Below, one piece after another: positions 54,113-64,000 of a stretch of 64,000 nt of DNA. Every line of letters begins with the position of its first letter. Positions within the stretch are counted from its first letter, which is position 1. The position numbers were made by a program, and so were the translations under genes. The stretch lies in assembly GCF_000219625.1 (NCBI RefSeq), contig NC_018211.1:1798001-1862000 (forward strand), written 5' to 3'. The notes under the pieces were generated by a model. That model did not search any database, was not told where the DNA came from, and was given only the letters and a program-made list of their open reading frames with translations. The stretch comes from Zymoseptoria tritici IPO323. Lineage: Eukaryota; Ascomycota; Dothideomycetes; Mycosphaerellales; Mycosphaerellaceae.

Positions 54113-57100
54113 TCATTTCTTTTCGCCCTTCTCCTTTACCTCAGCGCCCTTCTCAGTGGCCTTCTCCACCGCCTTCTCCTCCTCACTATCAGCACCATCA
54201 GCATCGAACATCACCTCTCCCTTCTCCTCCACCTTCTTGACCTCCGGGGCCTTGACCTTGACCTTTTCCTCCGCCTTAACCTTCTCATCCGCCACCTTAA
54301 TCTTCTCCTCAACAGCCTTGGCTTTTCCTTCAAGCACGCCCTCCACCGCTCTCCCAACCAAGCTCTCAAATCCCTCCACCTTCCCCAACCTCTCCCCAAA
54401 AACCTTCCCATCACCCCTCAACCTCTCCGCTCCCTGCCTCGTATTCACGACCACTTTGCTGTAAGCAGCAACCCACTGCTCCCTGTATCCCTCGAAGATC
54501 CTCCGCATAATCATGCCCACCTCAACATCCGGCAAATGCCTCGACAGAACACGGTGCAGGGTGAGCGTTTCCTTTGTCAAGGTTTCAACATACGGCGACG
54601 GTTCGCCTGCAGTGCCAGTCGTGGGAGGAGCGTCGAAATTGATAGCGCTCATAGCTTTGACGTGCGCGTTGGAGCGGGAAGTCATGATTTCTACGAGCTT
54701 GTCCTGAATGCCGGACTGATGGTCTTGATACAGTCGTTTGAGTTTATCGAATTCCTGCAGCACATTATTCGGGCTCGGAGCCGCAGCACCGACAGCGGGA
54801 CTTTGCGACCCAGCGGCGGGCAGATGTCGTCGGATCGCTTCGCGAATGTAGGGGATCAGCTCGATCACAAATGATAGAGCTTGAGATGCAAGGGCGAGAT
54901 GTTTGGTTGTGATGTTCTTGAGACCCGCGGACCGGGTTGCGCCGGCACCGAGGATGAGTTGGCAGGCGCGGGAGTTGAAAGTGCGGAGGAGATCGAGGAG
55001 GGAGTTTGCGATTGCGGGAGTGAGGGAGGGGAGGGAAGAGGTTAGGGAGAGGAGGGTATCCAGTGGCGAGAGGAGGGAGAGGGCGCTGCGGACGAGAATA
55101 AAGCGAGTGGAGTTGATGTGGGCGGGTTTGGCGGTCGTTTTGTTACCGTTCGTTGCGGGTGGGATGGAGACTGTGCCGTTGGTGGAGGCTGGAATGTCTT
55201 GCCACAGAGGAGTGGTTGATGTGTTCCATTCTGCTGGGTCGTGGGTCATGGACGTGAGGACGCGTTGGAGGAGAGTGTCGTGATGGTCGGCGAAGTCTTC
55301 GGCGTTCCAGATGTCGTTGTCGAGGACGGAGGCGATGCGTTCAGTTTCGGATGTGCCGAGAACTTGCACGAAGCCGGATATCTGCGCGTTGATGATCCCC
55401 TTGAGCACGTTCCCGCCGCGACCACTCACGGCTTCGCACTCATCCGCAAACACACGGTTGAGAGTGAAGTAGCGAAGGAAGAGCTCTTTGGAAACACGAA
55501 TCGATTGCTCGTTCCGGACTTTGAGCACCCTTGTGATCTGCGTTTGTGCAGTGTCGACAGCAACGCCGAGCAGGCTTGACATGTCCAATGCTTGAGATAG
55601 CTCTTCCTGAACGGTCACTTTTGGGGGAGGTACGGGTAGCCCGTTCGACATCTGCTCATCCACGGAACGTGTAGAGACTCGTATGGGCGACTTTGGCTCA
55701 GGGGCCTGCATGCTGCTCGTCACATCGAGCAGTATCTTTGTCTGAGTAGATACACGTCTCAATGCCTCAGAGACAGACGTGTAGATATTGATGAACAGCT
55801 TCTCCGCATCCTCGGGATCCAAAGCACGCAAATTTCTCGCAAGAATACTGCTCTTCTCCTGCTGCGTCAATTGATTTCCGCCTCTGGTGGATGTCGAGAC
55901 CATGCTGTCCGCGTCGTCATCGCTGCTGCTAGGAAGGTATCTCCGAATGATGGCTTTCATCTCCTTGTTCACAGCCTCTCGATAGCCAGCTGTCGCCGGT
56001 GCGGTGTGACCAGCACGAGCCAGACCCTTCAATGCAACCAGTAGTTCTTTTCGAAATTGCTCGTTCGTTTCCATGTAGACGGGCTGTATGCCCCGCTGCC
56101 TCGACATTCGCTTTAATGTATCGCTCGAAGGTACCTTTTCAACATGCTGTCGTATATCTTCCATGAGTATGCTTGTAAAACGCTGGGCAAATCCAGTTCC
56201 AATGCGAAGTTGTAATTCCTGCAGTCCGGTGTCCAAGCCTTGCAATGCTTTCAGCGGACGCAAGTCGATCAGCTCTTGATCTTCCTCGCCCTTTTCAGCT
56301 TGCCCGCAGACCAAATTTCCTACTCGGTCCATCTGATCTGCCGCTTCATCGTAGGAACCTGCATCCACCAGCCCGTCGGCTTTCCTGACGTTCTCGACCA
56401 CACGCTGGACTTGTGCAGTCGCTTTGCCCAGCTTACGAACGTTCTCTCTCCTTCGTCGTTTTGCCGCGACCTCTAAGCCAGACAGTGCGACCTCCTTGTC
56501 CAACCGTCGAAGATCCTCTCGCAGACTCTGTATCTTAGCCACACTCTCTTCTGCTTCAGTCTGGAGCTCTTTCAGCGACCCCAATGCCGCAAAGAATCCG
56601 CTACTCGCCGTGCTGATGCTGTTGATCAGATGAACCTCCACTGTGTCCATATACCAGCTCATCTTCTCTTGCAGAATTGCATTCGTGGCCAGTGCTTTTC
56701 TCGGAGGTAGTGTTGTGCCATTGGGAGCCTTTTGCTCAACAGCGGGAGTACCTGGCGGTGGTCGTATAATCTCGGCTCGTTCTGATACCACATCGAAAGT
56801 TCGCGGATTTTCCAGGTGGAAGTCCTCGTCGAAATAGACAGTAGGTATGGTCGATAAAGGTGTCGGTTCATTGCGGTTCCGCCTGACCTGACCTGAACCT
56901 CTCCTCCTTGTCGGACTGTCAATGGGCGACAAGAGTGACACGGAGGACTGTCGGGAGAACGTAGGAGGTGCTGACGCATCTCTGCTTATCCTCCTCTCCA
57001 GCGCCTCTGCAAACCGATCCGTCTTCTCCAACTCCTTGTCCTTCTTCATCCAAGCTGGCTGATCTGGCTCCGCTCGACCACGCTGGAAACTCTCGAATAG

Positions 57101-57523
57101 CGGGCCAATCTTGGCAAGATAGTCTCGGAAGTTCTCTGGTGGCACGTGAGGCACGTTGGTCAGGGTGACAGGAGGGATATCTCGAGTCGTCGGCGCTTTG
57201 TATCCTCCAGATGCTGTCGCTGAAGCTTGGGTATGCGGCAACATTCCCGTTCGCATGATCGGCGGTTGCAAAAGAGTCGAGATGGCATTCTGACTGCTCT
57301 CCCTCACGCTACTGCCTCGCCGTTGTTGCATGTCCAGACTCCCACCTATTGATCCCACGGATTGTACGCTGGCTGTACTTCCTCTTCGCGGCTGATAACG
57401 GCCCGAGGACTGGCGAGAGAAAGCATCGTGAGGAAACGGGAATGCGGAACGGGTTGCAGAGGGAGAGGGCGTGTCCGTTGGGCTATCGATGAACACGCTC
57501 GGGGAGTGTATCGGTGAGGACAT
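54113..57523 (-). CDS. VPS54: VPS54, GARP complex subunit
   Basis: A single exon of 1136 residues; ATG at 57,523 in good context, TAA or TAG end at 54,113. Residues 1-215 are Ser/Pro-rich and disordered. About 225-520 match the Vps54 N-terminal region (TVYFDEDFHLENPRTFDVV, then a coiled coil at about 315-400). About 640-760 is a helical middle. About 840-1050 is the Vps54 C-terminal domain (TKHLALASQALSFVIELIPYIREAIRRH; LYQDHQSGIQDKLVEIM). The last 70 residues are a Lys/Glu-rich repeat tail. VPS54 with VPS51-53 tethers endosome-derived vesicles at the trans-Golgi. Length is at the upper end for fungi. It is divergent from MCM5. Confidence 0.92.
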   Translation of the reverse strand: MSSPIHSPSVFIDSPTDTPSPSATRSAFPFPHDAFSRQSSGRYQPRRGSTASVQSVGSIGGSLDMQQRRGSSVRESSQNAISTLLQPPIMRTGMLPHTQASATASGGYKAPTTRDIPPVTLTNVPHVPPENFRDYLAKIGPLFESFQRGRAEPDQPAWMKKDKELEKTDRFAEALERRISRDASAPPTFSRQSSVSLLSPIDSPTRRRGSGQVRRNRNEPTPLSTIPTVYFDEDFHLENPRTFDVVSERAEIIRPPPGTPAVEQKAPNGTTLPPRKALATNAILQEKMSWYMDTVEVHLINSISTASSGFFAALGSLKELQTEAEESVAKIQSLREDLRRLDKEVALSGLEVAAKRRRRENVRKLGKATAQVQRVVENVRKADGLVDAGSYDEAADQMDRVGNLVCGQAEKGEEDQELIDLRPLKALQGLDTGLQELQLRIGTGFAQRFTSILMEDIRQHVEKVPSSDTLKRMSRQRGIQPVYMETNEQFRKELLVALKGLARAGHTAPATAGYREAVNKEMKAIIRRYLPSSSDDDADSMVSTSTRGGNQLTQQEKSSILARNLRALDPEDAEKLFINIYTSVSEALRRVSTQTKILLDVTSSMQAPEPKSPIRVSTRSVDEQMSNGLPVPPPKVTVQEELSQALDMSSLLGVAVDTAQTQITRVLKVRNEQSIRVSKELFLRYFTLNRVFADECEAVSGRGGNVLKGIINAQISGFVQVLGTSETERIASVLDNDIWNAEDFADHHDTLLQRVLTSMTHDPAEWNTSTTPLWQDIPASTNGTVSIPPATNGNKTTAKPAHINSTRFILVRSALSLLSPLDTLLSLTSSLPSLTPAIANSLLDLLRTFNSRACQLILGAGATRSAGLKNITTKHLALASQALSFVIELIPYIREAIRRHLPAAGSQSPAVGAAAPSPNNVLQEFDKLKRLYQDHQSGIQDKLVEIMTSRSNAHVKAMSAINFDAPPTTGTAGEPSPYVETLTKETLTLHRVLSRHLPDVEVGMIMRRIFEGYREQWVAAYSKVVVNTRQGAERLRGDGKVFGERLGKVEGFESLVGRAVEGVLEGKAKAVEEKIKVADEKVKAEEKVKVKAPEVKKVEEKGEVMFDADGADSEEEKAVEKATEKGAEVKEKGEKK

Positions 57524-58071
57524 CGTACTGCGCTGCCCTGGAGTTGTGAATGGACCTCATGAGGTGACGGTAGGGATTGGATGATGCGGCGGTACGTGGA
57601 GGGGTGTAGACTTCGTCGGCGAGACCTGTACCTATATGGGATGTCGTTGTTGTTTCGATTATATGAATCTCGCTATTGACGAAGCTGACGGAGCTTGGAG
57701 GTTCTGCGGCCCGAACTGCCCGATGTTCCGACCATGCGACCTCTCTACGCGTGTTTTGCAGTGGCAGAAGTCGTGGCATTAGCATGCGATCTCGAATTGG
57801 TGAATTGAAGGGGTTCAGAGCGGCTCTTGACCCATTTGAACAGGCAATTCGAGGCATTTGAAGGCTCATGCTGAACTTCCATACTACATCGAGATCATCC
57901 TCTGTTAAGTTGCTGCCAATACATCCTCTTGGAGACTTCAATTCTCGACGAAGACTTTCGGCCAGTCTGTCTCGAAAGTAACGCGCTTCGCGTCGACCAT
58001 TTCCTCTCGCGGTTCCTCTCAGATTCTCCCCACCAGACATCCTCTCTATCACCACACACACACCGCACAAC
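57524..58071. promoter_or_regulatory. Shared intergenic region between VPS54 and MCM5
   Basis: 548 bp between the two start codons, so it must hold both promoters. Its right end is C-rich with CACACACACACCGCACAAC just before the MCM5 ATG. The minus-strand ORF at 57,483-58,142 covers both starts and has no motif; I take it as chance. Confidence 0.5.
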
Positions 58072-60379
58072 ATGGATAGGCAATCTACGTATACCCTCAG
58101 TCTGTTCGGCGAGAGCAATGGAGACGGCGATTCCAGCAACAAGCAAATTCAGAAAGAGCTCGTTGCGTTTGTACTGGACTTTCACCTGGACAATGTCTTC
58201 ATCTACCGGTATGGGCAAGAAAGAGCGGCACAGGTTTGGACAATGCTGACTCCGTCGCAGAGATCAAATCAGAGAAAATGTGCTGTCAAAGCAGTACTAC
58301 TGCGACATCGACATCGCCCACCTCATAGCATACAATGAAGAGCTGGCGAACAAGCTGAACAACGAGCCGGGTGATATGATCCCTATCGTGAGGACAACCG
58401 ACCTGATCGCCGGAGCACAGCAACCCTAACACATCATCTCACAGTTCGAAGCGGCTCTCAAAACATGCACACAACGCATCCTCTACCCATCACGCAGCGA
58501 AGAAGACCTCCGACTCGCCAAAGCTCTCCCCGAGCACCAACTCCTTATTCACTCCTCCGTCTCGCAAACCTCAATCCGCGGGCTCACTGCGACCAACGTT
58601 TCCCACCTCGTTCGAATTCCCGGCATCGTCATCGGCGCCAGCACACTCAGCTCAAAGGCAACGAGCATCCACATGCAATGCAGAAACTGCCAGCACGAAC
58701 AAAACATGCCCATCACATCTGGCTTCACAGGAATGTCGTTACCACGAACTTGCGGGAGAATGAAGGGCCCAGAAGATGGCGAAAAGTGTCCCCTCGACCC
58801 ATACTTTGTCGTACACGAGAAGTCACAATTCATCGACCAGCAAGTGCTGAAGCTGCAGGAGGCGCCGGATGATGTGCCTGTTGGTGAACTCCCAAGACAC
58901 ATTCTCGTCAGCGCGGATCGATATCTTGCAAACCGAGTGGTCCCGGGTACAAGATGTGTGGTAATGGGAGTATTCAGCATCTACAACAACCAGAAGAACA
59001 ATAAAGGCGGCGCAGTCGCCATCAGAAACCCATACCTTCGAGCAGTCGGGCTACAGACAGACCGTTCGAGCAACCAGTCCAGCGGGATGGGCATTCAATT
59101 CAGCGAAGAGGAGGAGCAAGAGTTCCTGGAAATGTCTCGACGACCTGATCTCTACCAACTCTTCGCCGACTGTGTGGCACCATCAATTTACGGCAATGCG
59201 GACATCAAGAAAGCCATCACATGTCTGCTTATGGGCGGTAGTAAGAAGATTCTTCCCGACGGCATGAAGCTTCGCGGAGACATCAACGTTCTCCTCCTCG
59301 GTGATCCTGGAACAGCCAAATCCCAACTTCTCAAGTTCGTCGAAAAGTGCGCACCCATCGCGGTCTACACCTCTGGCAAAGGATCCTCAGCAGCCGGTCT
59401 TACGGCCTCCGTCCAACGCGACACCACAACCCGGGAGTTCTATCTCGAAGGTGGAGCTATGGTCCTTGCAGACGGCGGCGTAGTCTGCATCGACGAATTC
59501 GACAAGATGCGCGACGAAGACCGCGTCGCCATCCACGAAGCAATGGAACAACAAACCATCTCGATCGCCAAAGCCGGCATCACCACCATCCTCAACGCCC
59601 GCACATCCGTCCTCGCAGCCGCCAACCCCATCTTCGGCCGCTACGACGACCTCAAAACTCCGGGTGAGAACATCGACTTCCAAACCACCATCCTCTCCCG
59701 TTTCGACCTTATCTTCATCGTCCGCGACGACCACGACCGCAATCGCGACGAGACCATCGCCCGCCACGTCATGGGCATCCACATGGGCAACGCGGGCGTG
59801 ACAGCACAGACGACCGCCGAGATCCCCGTCGAGAAAATGAAACGCTACATCTCCTACGCCAAATCCCGCTGCGCGCCACGCCTGTCTCCCGAAGCGGCGG
59901 AGAAGCTCTCCTCTCACTTCGTTTCCATCCGTCGCCAAGTTGCCCGCGCCGAAGCGGACGCCAACCAACGCAGTTCCATCCCCATCACCGTCCGCCAACT
60001 CGAATCACTAATCCGTATCTCCGAGTCCCTCGCGAAGATAGAACTGCAACCCATAGCGACGGAGAAACACGTCGACGAAGCGATCCGGTTGTTCCTCGGA
60101 TCGACGATGGATGCCGTGATGAGTGCGGGCGGAGACACGAGTGCGTTGGGCATGGGCGGGAACCGCGAACTGGTGGAGGAAGTGCACAAAGTTGAGGAAG
60201 AGTTGAGAAGACGGCTGCCGATCGGGTATACGAGTAGTCTGGCTACGTTGCGGAGGGAGTTCGTGGAGAGAAAGGGGTATAGTGAGCAAGGCCTCAATCG
60301 GGCGTTGCAGGTTCTGTCAAGGCGGGAGAGTGTACAGTTTCGGAGAGGAGGGACGTTGGTTCATCGGAGTGGATACTAG
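58072..60379 (+). CDS. MCM5: MCM5, replicative helicase subunit
   Basis: Three exons: 58,072-58,208, 58,261-58,387 and 58,445-60,379; 732 residues, close to the 734 of human MCM5. Both introns are GT-AG (52 and 57 nt). The N-terminal domain carries a C4 zinc finger (Cys 167, 170, 191, 203). The AAA+ core shows Walker A GDPGTAKS (374-381), Walker B VCIDEFDK (435-442) and the arginine-finger motif SRFD (506-509). The C-terminus ends with a winged-helix-like region. Mcm5 is part of the Mcm2-7 ring that unwinds DNA at replication forks. The block [20 protein letters not shown] and the FIYRDQIREN junction confirm both splices. Confidence 0.95.
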
Positions 60380-61050
60380 AAGAGGATGATATGGGACACC
60401 GACGGAAAGAGCAGGTTTGAGATGAGCTGAACAGGGCGTTTTGGGTGTGAATCTGCATGATTACGATGGGTCTGTTGGCGTTTTTCTTGCATTGAAAGCT
60501 GATGTTCGAGTTCATAGTCCGACAACACAACAAAGTCAATTGATGCCTCAGCCGCACCAAATTTATCAGGCCCCTTTCGTTGGCACCAAGTTCTTCCGAT
60601 CCACGGGACATCTCTTCATTATCGAAAATCTCTCAATCGCAATCGCCGGTACCACGGCCTCGTCAGACGCCTCGTGATCGCCGGCCTCGCGATTCGCCGA
60701 TTCTGACTCTTCCAGCGCATACCACGTCTCTTACTTAGAGTGCGAGTCAACAGCCTATAGAGAATCCAGGTTTCCGGCAGCGCTGAACCGTTGCGCCGCA
60801 CTCTCACCAACGACTTACCAGCGGTCGCTCATTTTCGAGCCGTGGTTGGAGTAGGCAGTAATTCCGGCTTTTGCTACGGTGTTCATTCCACCCTCATAAG
60901 TGTTCATTCCACCCTCATAAGTATCGGATGGACATCCATCCACCATTCCCTCTTCAACAAGTTTTGCTTTTCACACTTACTATTGTACCCTTCGCACAAA
61001 TCTTGCTGTCGCACTACAGTGACAATAAGGGGCAGCTCACTCGCAGTCCA
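60380..61050. other. Intergenic region downstream of MCM5
   Basis: No gene supported. It holds a perfect tandem duplication of 21 bp (60,880-60,921) upstream of the next gene. The ORFs at 60,441 and 60,294-60,611 show no coding features. Confidence 0.5.
60880..60921 (+). repeat. 21-bp perfect tandem duplication
   Basis: The unit TGTTCATTCCACCCTCATAAG is present twice without change, in the promoter or 5' UTR of the following F-box-like gene. If the gene started further upstream than 60,928, the duplication could fall in coding sequence. Confidence 0.9.
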
Positions 61051-62452
61051 ATGGCATCGGCGGCTGGTGACAACATAATGTCAGGGATCAACATATCGAA
61101 GGAGATCACATGTCAGGTTGGTATTCCCGTATACTCCTCGCGGAACCCCATCTCTTGCTAACGAGGATTTTCAGATTGTGGATAATTTGATGGGCCCCCG
61201 GCCAGATTCACGTTACAACTGGCCTGTCGAGGCGCTTGCAGACATCTCCTCGACTGTCAGGCAGGATTTGGCACACGCGCGACTGATTAACAAAGCCTTC
61301 TGCGATTGCGTAACGCCGCTACTATTCCGGGACATCAAAGCATATTTCCCATATCCATCACCAGAGCTCAAGCCCTCCGTCTGGGCCAAGGATATCCTCA
61401 AACTCAGCTCCAGCCGCGTGGCTGGCCATGTGAAGAGGCTAGAGATCGGGTTCCTGTCATGGCCAAGAACGACTGACCCGCCAGAGTTCTTCCTCGAAGA
61501 AGTCTTGCTGGAAGCTCTTTATGCTATACCAGCTCTGGTATCTGCATGTCGAGGACTTCGCATTCTGAAAATCGAAGGTTCCCCTCGCGATCGGGACGAT
61601 GCTCCCGTGCTCAGCCAATTGCATCGTCGAATGTTCAATCAATGCATCGACCAAGTCTTCCGGATCTTGAGTCAAGGCAATGATTACACGGGACCAAAAG
61701 CTATTCTGATGTCACTCCCTCTCGCCCACGACTACGGCCAAAGATATTCGAGATCTCTAGAGTTCCATTCTGGCACATATACAAACCCCCTAACCCAGGT
61801 TCTGGAGTCCATTCATCGTCTGGAGGTGACCATTTCGGATGTCACTGGGTCCGGCGGCCAACGCTATTGGCCTAGATCCGAGTCTGCCGGGCACGCAAGA
61901 CACCCCAATATCAGACACCAAAGCGAGCTCTGGGAGTTCATCGGCCTGGCGAAGCAACTCCGAGTGCTAACGATACAGTGCTCGCACGTATTGAATTTCG
62001 ACAATTTCCCCGTTGATGGACTGCAACACCTCCGCGAGCTTGGATTGATAAGGGTGTCGATGTCAGAAACCCAATGGAGCAAATTGCTCGATCGAACCCG
62101 TTCGTCCTTGAAGGCCATGGAACTTACTCTCGTCGATCTGACTTCCGGGACTTGGGAATCATGCCTTCTTCAACTATGCACCATGTCTCACCTCGACCAC
62201 TTCTTTATCGACTCTTGCGGCTACACAGCGAATGGAGCGTCCAGTCAGCATGCGCTTGGTTTACTGCCAGCTCCTGACGAACAGACGAACATCGAGACGA
62301 TGCATTTCACGGACGAAAACGCCCTTGGCCACGTACAGCGACACGTGAATGCTGTGAGGCAGGCAGCTGGCATGGACTTGTATGACGAAACCTACTATCG
62401 GTACCTTTCCTCTCGGAGCCTGGAGGAAGAGGGAAGATTACGCATATCGTAA
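61051..62452 (+). CDS. F-box-like protein with an LRR-type region
   Basis: Two exons: 61,051-61,116 and 61,175-62,452; 447 residues. The intron has donor GTTGGT, branch point TTGCTAAC and acceptor TTTTCAG, and it joins MASAAGDNIMSG to VDNLMGPRPDSR in phase. About residues 35-75 (WPVEALADISSTVRQDLAHARLINK, FCDCVTPLLFRDI) match the F-box-like start of many ascomycete proteins. Later leucine-rich blocks (LRVLTIQCSHVLNF, LRELGLIRVSM, LKAMELTLVDL) suggest an LRR substrate-binding part. The probable role is a substrate adaptor of an SCF ubiquitin ligase. An in-frame ATG at 60,928 would add 41 residues including a hydrophobic stretch (VLLFTLTIVPFAQILL). Confidence 0.7.
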
Positions 62453-63434
62453 AGCTCTCGGCATGCCTACCTAGTCTTTCGACTGGAGCACATGACGGGA
62501 TGTGTGACGAAGCTTGGAGACCTTCACAATGGACTTGAGCGGTGGGGAGACTTCAGGACTCGATACGGACGGCTCAGTCGAGCCTGGATGTCGCTCTGAG
62601 GAACGTGCAGGATGCAACTCTTGATCGATTTATTGATCGCTTCTTTAATGCCTCAGGCATCAAAGTGCTGTTGACTTTCTTTGCAGCAGGACCGAGCGAG
62701 GCGTACAGTAATTCTTCAACATCTAGTACTCAACATCACCCTCGTCCTTTCAGAGTCTACCATCACAACGCTTCAAATGGACCAAACGTGCAGCACCGCC
62801 ATTGAGCAAAAATACCTACGTGGCATCTTACCAGCGAATCATGGTCGACGTCTGAAGCTTGAGCTGCAGCGCTTCGCATCTCTTGCGCGTTGTGCATGAA
62901 GGCGAAGAAAGTTTGTTTGCTCGAGCTCTTTCTGGTGCCTTGCATCTATGCAATGCATCCCGAGAACGCCGCTGAAACGTTCGCTCGCATAAGCAAAGAC
63001 GTCTTGTTAACGTCCTGCTACGTGGCACGTTGAGCTCAATGTTCCTCGCCGCCCAGCGCGGATGAGCAGCAGGTCAAATTTGTGTGTGCGTCGAGCATTG
63101 GACATGCCGTGCGTAGCAATGCAGCTACGCGGATCGAGGTCGAGGATCTCGGGATTTGACACCGCGTCGAGCGAGTTGTGAAGCTGTCCGGCCAGTCATG
63201 GAACCTGAGCACGAATCCTCGCAGGTTGCGTTGGCAGCTCGTACCTAGCGGAAGGTTCGTGCGTTGTTTGTGTCCTCTGCAGCTTTGCTTGCGATCACTC
63301 CGAACTTCGCCTGACGGTATTCGACCCAGCTTGCTGCATCTGCTACACATCTCGGTTCATCTGAGCTCTTCTCTTCGTGCCAGAGACTTTCCTCTAGGTT
63401 CATTCGAGGTGGAAAGTAGACTTTCGGTCTCGAC
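62453..63434. other. No gene recognised
   Basis: Normal host composition. ORFs of 60-100 residues overlap on both strands with no motifs. The one at 62,542-62,805 begins SIRTAQSSLDVALRNVQDATLDRF-like helical sequence but with a non-canonical start. Confidence 0.4.
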
Positions 63435-63792
63435 GTGGTCGGACGGCTTCCTTTCCGGCTGCCAGCTCGCTGCACGCTGCATGCTACATGCATTATGCAA
63501 GTGGGGAGGTTGCGGACGCACATTGGCGATCTGTCGAGAAAGTTTGATGTGTGTGCATTCGACCACTCAGACTGTCTGTTCGTGCCTGACGGAAGCGGTA
63601 TACTTTCTCGCTGGGATTCGTCCTGGGAGCGGTGGGTACATGGCCTGGTGAGTGTTGCTTGAACGGGTTGCTCAACTTACATAGGTCTTCCAGGCTCCTG
63701 AGTGCTCCGTCGAGGCTGTCATGGCCTCACCAGGCGGTCGAGCATGGTGTTCTCGCTCGACAGTCTGTGGCGTCGATGCGAGGGACTCTTGA
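63435..63792 (+). CDS. Possible 3' exons of an unrecognised gene
   Basis: A frame reading RKFDVCAFDHSDCLFVPD and SRWDSSWERWVHGL is followed at 63,648 by a strong donor (GTGAGT). A possible acceptor (CTTCCAG, ending 63,693) continues the frame as APECSVEAVMASPGGRAW to a TGA at 63,790-63,792. The intron would be 46 nt. No start codon is fixed, and no family is recognised. It could be chance. Confidence 0.22.
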
Positions 63793-64000
63793 TAATTTCG
63801 GGATGTTCTAAAGAAGATGTCGTATTGATTCTTCGACTCTCGGAAGCAACAGCGGCGCAGAGCGAGAACGAAGCACCACTGCATTGCGTTTATCGATCGA
63901 TGGAGCACTATTGAGTGACAATGCCTCTGGATGCACGAGCAAATCTGTCCGAACGGTTTCGACTCCATCAACTGATGACAGGTCGGTCCTCTTTGTAGGC

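Noticed and set aside
54002..54874. 290-residue plus-strand ORF opposite VPS54
   Set aside because: A leucine-rich shadow of the Lys/Glu-rich tail of VPS54.
57483..58142. 219-residue minus-strand ORF over the VPS54/MCM5 intergenic region
   Set aside because: It overlaps the starts of both real genes and contains the reverse of MCM5 exon 1. No motif.
59387..59998. 203-residue antisense ORF in MCM5
   Set aside because: A mirror of the GC-rich coding sequence of MCM5, made of valine/aspartate/glycine-rich shadow codons.
1..64000. tRNA or rRNA genes
   Set aside because: I saw no cloverleaf with matching A and B boxes and no rRNA-like stretch while reading. A covariance search would be needed to exclude tRNAs fully.

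Overview
The window looks like a filamentous ascomycete chromosome, probably a Dothideomycete; that placement is inference from style, not a search. The evidence is short introns (about 45-75 nt) with CTAAC-type branch points, MCM5 and VPS54 orthologues, fungal F-box and NmrA-like genes, and heavy repeat-induced point mutation (RIP) of the transposons. RIP here is CpA/TpG to TpA, so nearly every CAG, CAA and TGG codon in the transposons reads as a stop and most ATG codons read ATA, while CpG stays abundant.

Region 1 (1-38,400) is a nest of transposons. Gypsy element A (1-1286 continuing at 15,911) is split by Gypsy element B (1287-15,905, 329-bp LTRs, TSD CATAT). B is split by Gypsy element C (3521-10,476, 378-bp LTRs, TSD GCGCA). 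All three belong to one chromodomain family and each carries an extra cysteine-rich ORF antisense to gag-pol, downstream of pol. A Gypsy element of another type, D, occupies about 18,186-26,946. A Tad/I-like LINE (27,117-33,550, 15-bp TSD) sits inside a further element that holds a large ORF of unknown kind (33,570-36,430) and a degenerate PIF/Harbinger transposase on the minus strand (37,000-38,250).

Four copies of one SINE family lie in these elements and in a Fot1/pogo element. They start at 13,032, 18,655 and 41,987 (plus) and 29,954 (minus). Each is about 0.8 kb, ends in a (CAAA)n tail, has a 13-16 bp TSD and is far less RIP-damaged than its host. The 3' end matches the 3' end of the LINE, so the LINE is the likely mobilising partner. 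The first 75-80 nt fold as an HDV-like self-cleaving ribozyme whose cleavage site would be exactly the 5' end of the element. The copy at 29,954 has a different sequence with the same fold. This is the most striking system in the window.

Region 2 (38,400-50,780) is unmutated host DNA broken by the Fot1/pogo element (40,074-43,998, about 92-bp inverted repeats, TA TSD). Just beyond it lies a four-exon gene for a small secreted CSalphabeta (plectasin-type) defensin-like peptide (45,228-44,828, minus) and a probable second cysteine-rich secreted gene (46,306-45,643, minus). The defensin promoter region is duplicated at about 44,450-44,725 beside a copy that lost its start codon. Several other ORFs here look partly coding but I could not resolve them.

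Region 3 (50,780-64,000) is conventional and gene-dense: an NmrA-like NAD(P)-binding protein (plus, 4 exons including a GC-AG intron), an F-box-like gene with two in-frame stops (minus), VPS54 of the GARP tethering complex (minus) divergent from the replicative helicase subunit MCM5 (plus, 3 exons), and a second F-box-like gene (plus, 2 exons). The last 1.5 kb holds no gene I recognise.
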